64,000 nt of DNA. Origin: Clostridia bacterium. GTDB taxonomy: Bacteria; Bacillota; Clostridia; Christensenellales; Aristaeellaceae. The translations under genes and the position numbers were made by a program. Under the pieces are notes generated by a model. The model was not told the DNA's origin. It did not search any database and worked only from the letters and a program-made list of their open reading frames with translations. This document shows, in pieces, positions 58,186-64,000 of this stretch. The stretch spans positions 1 through 64,000 of the forward strand of contig JAUMVG010000006.1 of NCBI GenBank assembly GCA_030530315.1, given 5' to 3'. Positions within the stretch are counted from its first letter, which is position 1. Each line of letters opens with the position of its first letter.

Positions 58186-60081
58186 TCACGCGGTCTTCTG
58201 TCTCTTCCCGGTCAGGCGGGCAAAGAACTCCCTGCGCTTTTTGCGGCGCTCCAGGCGCTCGCCCAGATCCCGCGCGCCGACGCCGTACACCAGGTACAGG
58301 ATCAGGCCGGAGACCAGCATGATGAACACCGTGGAGGCGCACCGGCGGCCGGAGCCGTTCATGTTGTAGCCGTCGCGGCCCTCCTCGGCGGTCATGGACT
58401 GGATCACCATGGCGTAGGACTTGCCGTAGCTGGAGTGGAAGGTGGCCGACATGTCGTACTCGGTGAACAGTGCGTTGAAGTTCAGCGCGAACACCGCCAA
58501 CACACTGGGCAGCACGATTGGCAGCTTCACCCGCAGGAACGTTACCAGCTGGCTCGCGCCCAGGTTCCGCGCCGCGTCCTCCAGTTCGTCGTCGATGGCG
58601 TAGAAGGCCGCCTTCACCATTCGAAGCGCGAATGGCAGCTTGACCACCGTATAGGCCATCACGATCAGGAACCGCACGTTTTCACGGTAGTACAGGTTCT
58701 TTCCCAGCACATACCACACCTCGCCGTTGAAGAAGATGCGGTAGGAATAGCAGATCAGGATCGTGGGCAGCAGCCAGGGGAACAGCAGGCAGGCCTCCAC
58801 GAGTCCGCCGCGCTTCTTGCCCCGGTGCTTGAAGATGTAGTTCACCGCGATGACCACGATCACGCAGGTCAGCGCCGCCGCCAGGGCCGACAGCACGAAG
58901 CTCAGCCGGATACCGCCGACGGTGTCCGCGTTGGAGAACACGCCGGAGATGACGCCCTCGCGGATCCTCTGCTTGCCGCGGGAGGTGGTGTAGCTGTAGT
59001 CCTGGGTGCCAAAGAAGTTGATCAGCGTCCAGTCGGACACGTTCAGCGACTTGGCGCGGATGGCCGGCCAGTTCTGGAAGGAGAACAGCACGATCATCAC
59101 CACGGGCGTCATGTAGATCAGGAACAGTACGTAGGCATAGGCATGGGCCGCCACGTTCCACACCGGGTTCTGGATCTTCTGCTTCACCAGCTTGGCCTTG
59201 GTCTTGCTGACGGACAGGTAGTGTCCCTTGCGTTCGTAGTGGTTCAGCGCCGTCAGCAGCACGATGGTGAACAGGGCCAGGATCACGGACAGCAGGGCCG
59301 CGCGTGCCTGCGGGAAGGCCTCGTCCGCGACGGACGAGCCCGCCAGGCGCACGATCTCCGGGTTGATGGAGTTGTAGCCCAGCAGGGTCGGCGCGGACAT
59401 GGCGCACAGGCCGGTGATGAAGGTCATGACCGTCAGGCTGAACAGCGTGGGCAGCAGCGTGGGCATGACCACCTTGAACAGCACCTTGAAGGGCTTCGCG
59501 CCCATGTTCCGGGCCGCCTCGACGGTGTTGTAGTCGATGCCGCGGATGGCGTTGCGCAAGAACAGCGCGTGGTTGCTGGTGCAGGCGAAGGTCATGGTGA
59601 ACAGCACCGCGTTGAAGCCGGAGAACCACTGCCGGTTCATGGTGGGGAACATGCGCACCAGCCACTGGGTGAGCATGCCGTTGCTGTCGTAGAGGAACTG
59701 ATAGCCCGTGACCAGCGCCACGCCGGAATATATCAGCGTGGTCATGTAGCCCAGGCGAAGGATCTTTGCGCCCTTGATGTCAAAGTACTCCGTCAACAGC
59801 ACGATGGAGATGCCCACCACGTTGACGGTGATCACCAGGCATACGGCCAGCTTCAGGGAGTTGACGACGAAGGAGGGCATGTTGCCCGCGAAGAAGAAGC
59901 GTATGACCGCCATCGGGTCCAGGTTGCCCGCCGCGTCCCGCGTGGAAAAGATCGAGGTCAGCGTGTTCAGGCAGGGCAGCACCATGAAGCCCAGGAAAAG
60001 ATAGATGAACAATACCGCGCCGAAGACCTTGTAGATCCTCGAAAGATCAAGGCCTCCCTTGCGCCGCACAGTGCGCTGCAT
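58186..60081 (-). CDS. ABC importer permease, two fused membrane domains (second system)
   Basis: A 631-residue permease with about twelve membrane segments and two EAA-type loops (EAARNMGAKPFKVLFKV and DAARNLGASQLVTFLRV). It is homologous in plan to the permease at 54934-56652 but clearly diverged. AGAAGGGGGG precedes the ATG. Preceded by its ATPase by 16 bp. Confidence 0.9.
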   Translation of the reverse strand: MQRTVRRKGGLDLSRIYKVFGAVLFIYLFLGFMVLPCLNTLTSIFSTRDAAGNLDPMAVIRFFFAGNMPSFVVNSLKLAVCLVITVNVVGISIVLLTEYFDIKGAKILRLGYMTTLIYSGVALVTGYQFLYDSNGMLTQWLVRMFPTMNRQWFSGFNAVLFTMTFACTSNHALFLRNAIRGIDYNTVEAARNMGAKPFKVLFKVVMPTLLPTLFSLTVMTFITGLCAMSAPTLLGYNSINPEIVRLAGSSVADEAFPQARAALLSVILALFTIVLLTALNHYERKGHYLSVSKTKAKLVKQKIQNPVWNVAAHAYAYVLFLIYMTPVVMIVLFSFQNWPAIRAKSLNVSDWTLINFFGTQDYSYTTSRGKQRIREGVISGVFSNADTVGGIRLSFVLSALAAALTCVIVVIAVNYIFKHRGKKRGGLVEACLLFPWLLPTILICYSYRIFFNGEVWYVLGKNLYYRENVRFLIVMAYTVVKLPFALRMVKAAFYAIDDELEDAARNLGASQLVTFLRVKLPIVLPSVLAVFALNFNALFTEYDMSATFHSSYGKSYAMVIQSMTAEEGRDGYNMNGSGRRCASTVFIMLVSGLILYLVYGVGARDLGERLERRKKRREFFARLTGKRQKTA

Positions 60082-60097
60082 CCACTCTCCCCCCTTC

Positions 60098-61090
<993 letters not shown>

Positions 61091-61309
61091 ATGTACCGCT
61101 CCCCTTTTCCCCGTCGAATATGCCCGCCTTGCGGGCCGCGCTTGTGCTGTCAACCCATTTGTTGTTTGGCGTTATCAGTTAAGAATCTCTTACATTGCTC
61201 CAGCAATCCCTTTTCCCTATTCCCTTTTCCCTGGCATTCTGCCTGATGCCTTTACAATTCCCGATTCTCAATTCTTTCAAACCCTTCCCCTCATGCGGAG
61301 CAGGCTTTG

Positions 61310-61343
61310 ACAAAAGGGCGAGCTCGTTGGAGCCCGCCCTTTC
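61310..61343 (-). terminator. Terminator after the second binding-protein gene
   Basis: AAAGGGCGGGCTC pairs with GAGCTCGCCCTTTT across 4 nt on the minus strand. The following 61091-61309 stretch shows pyrimidine-rich CCCTTTTCCCTA-type repeats and one AATTCCC-like tract, but no clear promoter for the ATPase gene. Confidence 0.8.
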
Positions 61344-61364
61344 CGGGTCATTGCCCGATGGCGT

Positions 61365-62579
61365 TTACGCCTCCGGCGCAGCCTGGGTCAGGGTCGCCCA
61401 ATCCAGGTTGTCCCAATCGGGCTCGGCGGGGGCGTCGGCATTGTCGGCCCAGTAGAAGCCCAGGTTGGTCATGATGTTGGTCCACTCGGAGGAGTGAGCG
61501 CCCACGTACTCGGCGTAGGTCATCTCGGTGCCCTCGACGGTGTTCAGGGAGAAGTTCGGGATCGCGTAGATGGCGGGAACCTCGTCGAACAGCTCGGCGA
61601 CGGCGTCCTCGTTGCAGGGATAGCTGTCGAACTCGTCGGACCAGGCGATCTGGGTCTCGGCGGAGCCGAACCACTCGGCGAAGGCCTTGACGGCCTCGGT
61701 CTGCTCCTCGGTACGATTCGGGTTGTCGATCACGCCGATATACTCGGCGATGTAGTAGGTACCGTCGTCGATCTCAACCAGATCCCAGTTCTCGGGCTCC
61801 AGGGTGCCGCGCAGCGGGTTCGCCTCGGTGCCGGCCTCCTCAGCAGCTTCGATGTTGCCGTACAGGGAGGAGGAATAGAAGGTGGAAACCTGCACGTCGC
61901 CGCGGATCAGCGGATCCAGGCCGTACTTATCGCCGGTGTTGTTGCCGTTGGCGCAGTAAGCCCACAGGGTCTTCCAGCCGTCGATGCTGATGCCGCCCGC
62001 CGGGGACTCCGGATCGGTGAAGGCGTACAGCATGGCGTTGTTGATGTTCATGTTGGTGGTGCCGCCGACCTTGCCCTGGCGATACCAGTTGTAGCCGCAG
62101 TCCACGATGTCGGCCCAGTGGCTGAAGTGCAGCGCCTCGCCGTTGGTGCCCAGCTCGTCGTTGCGGTAGAGCATCAGGATGTTCTGGATGACCAGGCCGT
62201 AGGCCTTGCCGTCATACTTGTAAACGCCCACCTTGTCGGCCCAGGAGGGGGTCCAGTCCAGCACGGACAGGTTCTCATAGGTGCCGTTCACCAGCTGGGA
62301 CCAGCGAACCTCGTTCAGGCCGAAGATGATGTCGGCGTCCTTGTTCTCGTTGGCGGCCTGCACGGCGGCGGTGTCGCCGGAGATGACGGAGTTGTCGTCA
62401 ATGGAGATGGTAAAGCCCGCCTTCGCGGCCGCGTCGATCAGCCACGTGGTGCGCTCCGGGGAGTTGGAGTTGGAGTAGATGCGGATGGTGTAGCCGGAAT
62501 AGTCCTCGGCGGAGGCGGAAACCGCCACCAGGGACAGCGCCATGGCCAGCACCAGGATGAACGTCAAAACTTTCTTCAT
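61365..62579 (-). CDS. Extracellular solute-binding protein (second ABC importer)
   Basis: A 404-residue binding protein with a signal peptide (1-about 23) ending VSASA before EDYSGY. The mature protein resembles Fe3+/putrescine-type receptors and is acidic. The ATG at 62579 has GGGAGG; the longer ORF from 62612 is inside the leader. It is separated from its ATPase by 274 bp containing a terminator, so it is probably expressed above the transporter genes. Confidence 0.87.
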   Translation of the reverse strand: MKKVLTFILVLAMALSLVAVSASAEDYSGYTIRIYSNSNSPERTTWLIDAAAKAGFTISIDDNSVISGDTAAVQAANENKDADIIFGLNEVRWSQLVNGTYENLSVLDWTPSWADKVGVYKYDGKAYGLVIQNILMLYRNDELGTNGEALHFSHWADIVDCGYNWYRQGKVGGTTNMNINNAMLYAFTDPESPAGGISIDGWKTLWAYCANGNNTGDKYGLDPLIRGDVQVSTFYSSSLYGNIEAAEEAGTEANPLRGTLEPENWDLVEIDDGTYYIAEYIGVIDNPNRTEEQTEAVKAFAEWFGSAETQIAWSDEFDSYPCNEDAVAELFDEVPAIYAIPNFSLNTVEGTEMTYAEYVGAHSSEWTNIMTNLGFYWADNADAPAEPDWDNLDWATLTQAAPEA

Positions 62580-62619
62580 TTGGAAAACCTCCCTTTGTAT
62601 GTTAAGTTTCAACGTACCA

Positions 62620-62648
62620 AGTATAGCACAACCTTCAGAATATGTAAA
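62620..62648 (-). promoter_or_regulatory. Promoter of the second binding-protein gene
   Basis: Minus-strand TTTACA (62643-62648), 17-bp spacer, TATACT (62620-62625). Confidence 0.7.
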
Positions 62649-62713
62649 GTCAAATGACCCAAATCGGGCGAAAAAAACCTATGGAATCGCAAGGCTGGTG
62701 ACCGTGTGCGCGC

Positions 62714-62750
62714 AAAGGGGCGGCCCCGGCACGCCGCCGGAAGCCGCCCC
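62714..62750 (-). terminator. Hairpin after glmM
   Basis: GGGGCGGC and GGCCGCCCC arms with an inner CCGGC/GCCGG, then TTTG on the minus strand: a likely terminator with a short T-run. Confidence 0.55.
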
Positions 62751-62786
62751 AGATGAGCGTTCAAGCCACTGAAATTATCAGTCTGT

Positions 62787-64000
62787 TCACGCCAGCCGCT
62801 CGCGCACCACGTCGGCGATGCGGTTCACGACCTTCTCGATCTTCTCGTAGTCCAGGCCCTCGGCCATGACGCGGATGACCGGCTCGGTGCCGGACACGCG
62901 CACCACCACCCGGCCGTCCTTGCCCAGGGTGTTCTTGCCCCAGTCCACGGCAGCCTTGACGTCGCCGTCCAGGTAGAAGCGCATCTTGCCCTCGTGGCTG
63001 ACCTTCACGTTCACCATCACCTGCGGATAGCGCCGCATGACCTTCGCGGCCTCGGCCAGGGTGATGTTCTCCCGCTTCAGCAGGCTCAGCAGCTGGATCG
63101 CCGTCAGCTGGCCGTCGCCGGTGGTGGCGAAGTCCCGGAAGATCACGTGGCCGGACTGCTCGCCGCCGAAGCTGTACTCCTGCAGCAGCATCTCCTCCAG
63201 CACGTATCGGTCGCCCACCTTGGTGGGGATGAAGCGCATGTTGTTCTCCTCGCAGAACTTGCTGAAGCCCATGTTGGTCATGATCGTGCCCACCACGGTG
63301 TTCTTCTCCAGCTTGCCCCGCTTCTGCATGTCCAGCGCGATGATGGCCATGATGAAGTCGCCGTCCACCGTGTTACCCTCGCCGTCCACCGCCAGGCAGC
63401 GGTCCGCGTCGCCGTCGAAGGCGATGCCGATGTCCAGGCCGTTGTCCTTCACATACTGGGACAGGGCCTCCATGTGGGTGGAGCCGCAGGCGTCGTTGAT
63501 GTTGCGGCCGTCAGGGGCGTCGAACAGCACGTGGCAGTCCGCGCCGAGCTCGCTGAACAGCCGCCGGGCGGTCATGGCTGCGGAGCCGTTGGCGCAATCC
63601 ACCGCCAGGCTCACGCCGGTCAGCGCGATGGGCACCGTGCTCTTCAGGTGGTCGATGTAATCCTTCACGGCGGTGGCCTGCTTGTCCACCACCATGCCCA
63701 CGTCGTTGCCCAGGCCCAGGCGCGGCGCCGCGGCCTTGTCCAGTATGATGCTCTCGATCTGCTCCTCCAGGTCGTCGGGCAGCTTGTAGCCGTCGCCGGA
63801 GAAGATCTTGATGCCGTTGAACTCATAGCTGTTGTGGGAGGCGGAGATCATCACGCCCGCGTCCGCCTTGTACTTGCCCACCAGGTAGGCCACGGCGGGG
63901 GTGGGCACCACACCCAGCTGGTACACGTCCGCGCCCACGGAGCACAAGCCCGCGGTCAGCGCTCCGGACAGCATGCCGGAGGAGATGCGGGTGTCCATGC
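62787..64000 (-). CDS. glmM: Phosphoglucosamine mutase GlmM (partial, N-terminus outside the window)
   Basis: About 404 C-terminal residues are seen. The missing N-terminus would carry the LFGTDGVRG opening. The segment begins at DTRISSGML. It has the phosphoserine loop GVMISASHNSYEFNGIK, the Mg2+ loop AFDGDADRC, the sugar-binding GGEQSGHVI and the C-terminal RVSGTEPVIRVM phosphate site. It interconverts glucosamine-6-phosphate and glucosamine-1-phosphate for peptidoglycan precursors. Confidence 0.96.
   Translation of the reverse strand, partial: MDTRISSGMLSGALTAGLCSVGADVYQLGVVPTPAVAYLVGKYKADAGVMISASHNSYEFNGIKIFSGDGYKLPDDLEEQIESIILDKAAAPRLGLGNDVGMVVDKQATAVKDYIDHLKSTVPIALTGVSLAVDCANGSAAMTARRLFSELGADCHVLFDAPDGRNINDACGSTHMEALSQYVKDNGLDIGIAFDGDADRCLAVDGEGNTVDGDFIMAIIALDMQKRGKLEKNTVVGTIMTNMGFSKFCEENNMRFIPTKVGDRYVLEEMLLQEYSFGGEQSGHVIFRDFATTGDGQLTAIQLLSLLKRENITLAEAAKVMRRYPQVMVNVKVSHEGKMRFYLDGDVKAAVDWGKNTLGKDGRVVVRVSGTEPVIRVMAEGLDYEKIEKVVNRIADVVRERLA

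Overview
This window reads as a GC-rich, anaerobic, spore-forming Bacillota (Clostridia-type) chromosome. The evidence is an anaerobic cobalamin (cbi) operon, a ferredoxin-dependent 2-oxoacid oxidoreductase, three T-box riboswitches, a perfect CIRCE operator, a spoIVFA/spoIVFB pair and consistently canonical sigma-A promoters. I cannot fix the genus. No phage, transposase, CRISPR array, rRNA or tRNA gene was seen. Almost all space is occupied by real genes, and many long opposite-strand ORFs are GC-driven shadows.

Layout: 1-3.7 kb (minus) is an envelope-stress-type operon, XpaC-TelA-LemA-TPM. 3.7-7.2 kb holds exonuclease III, an inositol-monophosphatase-family gene and cysS under a Cys T-box. 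7.4-13.8 kb (minus) is a cobalamin operon (cbiF-G-H-JET-C-D) with a triple fusion. 13.9-18.3 kb holds a NUDIX gene and a 2-oxoacid (VOR-type):ferredoxin oxidoreductase with a P-loop ATPase. 18.5-21.2 kb holds a T-box-controlled protein that fuses an XRE HTH, a cupin and an acyl-CoA ligase. 21.4-26.3 kb holds a GNAT gene, a tagD-like gene, a NUDIX gene and the DUF2232-rplI-dnaB operon. 26.4-31.0 kb holds an HTH/helical-repeat protein, CIRCE-htpG and a DUF2975/XRE pair. 31.1-40.1 kb is maf-mreB-mreC-mreD-PBP2-rodA-spoIVFA-spoIVFB. 40.4-44.3 kb (minus) has an ACT protein and a phenylacetate-CoA-ligase-like gene, followed by a second acyl-CoA ligase with its own T-box (specifier looks like Tyr). 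44.3-45.9 kb is a nadD-yqeK fusion plus rsfS. 46.4-48.4 kb is a GH120 beta-xylosidase. 48.6-52.0 kb is a methyltransferase/DUF3267/ABC-F operon. 52.0-53.7 kb is an ECF sigma and its membrane partner. 53.8-62.6 kb (minus) has two adjacent Fe3+/AEP-type ABC importers with fused permeases. 62.8-64.0 kb is glmM (truncated by the window edge).

The most interesting theme is that two acyl-CoA-ligase genes carry T-box leaders. A T-box switches on genes when a tRNA is uncharged, so these ligases should supply an amino acid rather than degrade one. With a 2-oxoacid:ferredoxin oxidoreductase encoded divergently from one ligase, a coherent model is amino-acid synthesis by activating branched-chain or aryl organic acids to CoA esters and reductively carboxylating them to 2-oxoacids. 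This is inference; the T-boxes, promoters and domain fusion are seen directly.

Intergenic DNA also carries several repeat families: a dispersed GTCATCCTGAGCGAAG-type repeat including a 65-bp-period array, a 45-bp tandem array, GGGAATT heptamers placed right after stop codons, a 123-bp inverted-repeat element, and a three-copy 70-bp double-hairpin element around one ABC importer.
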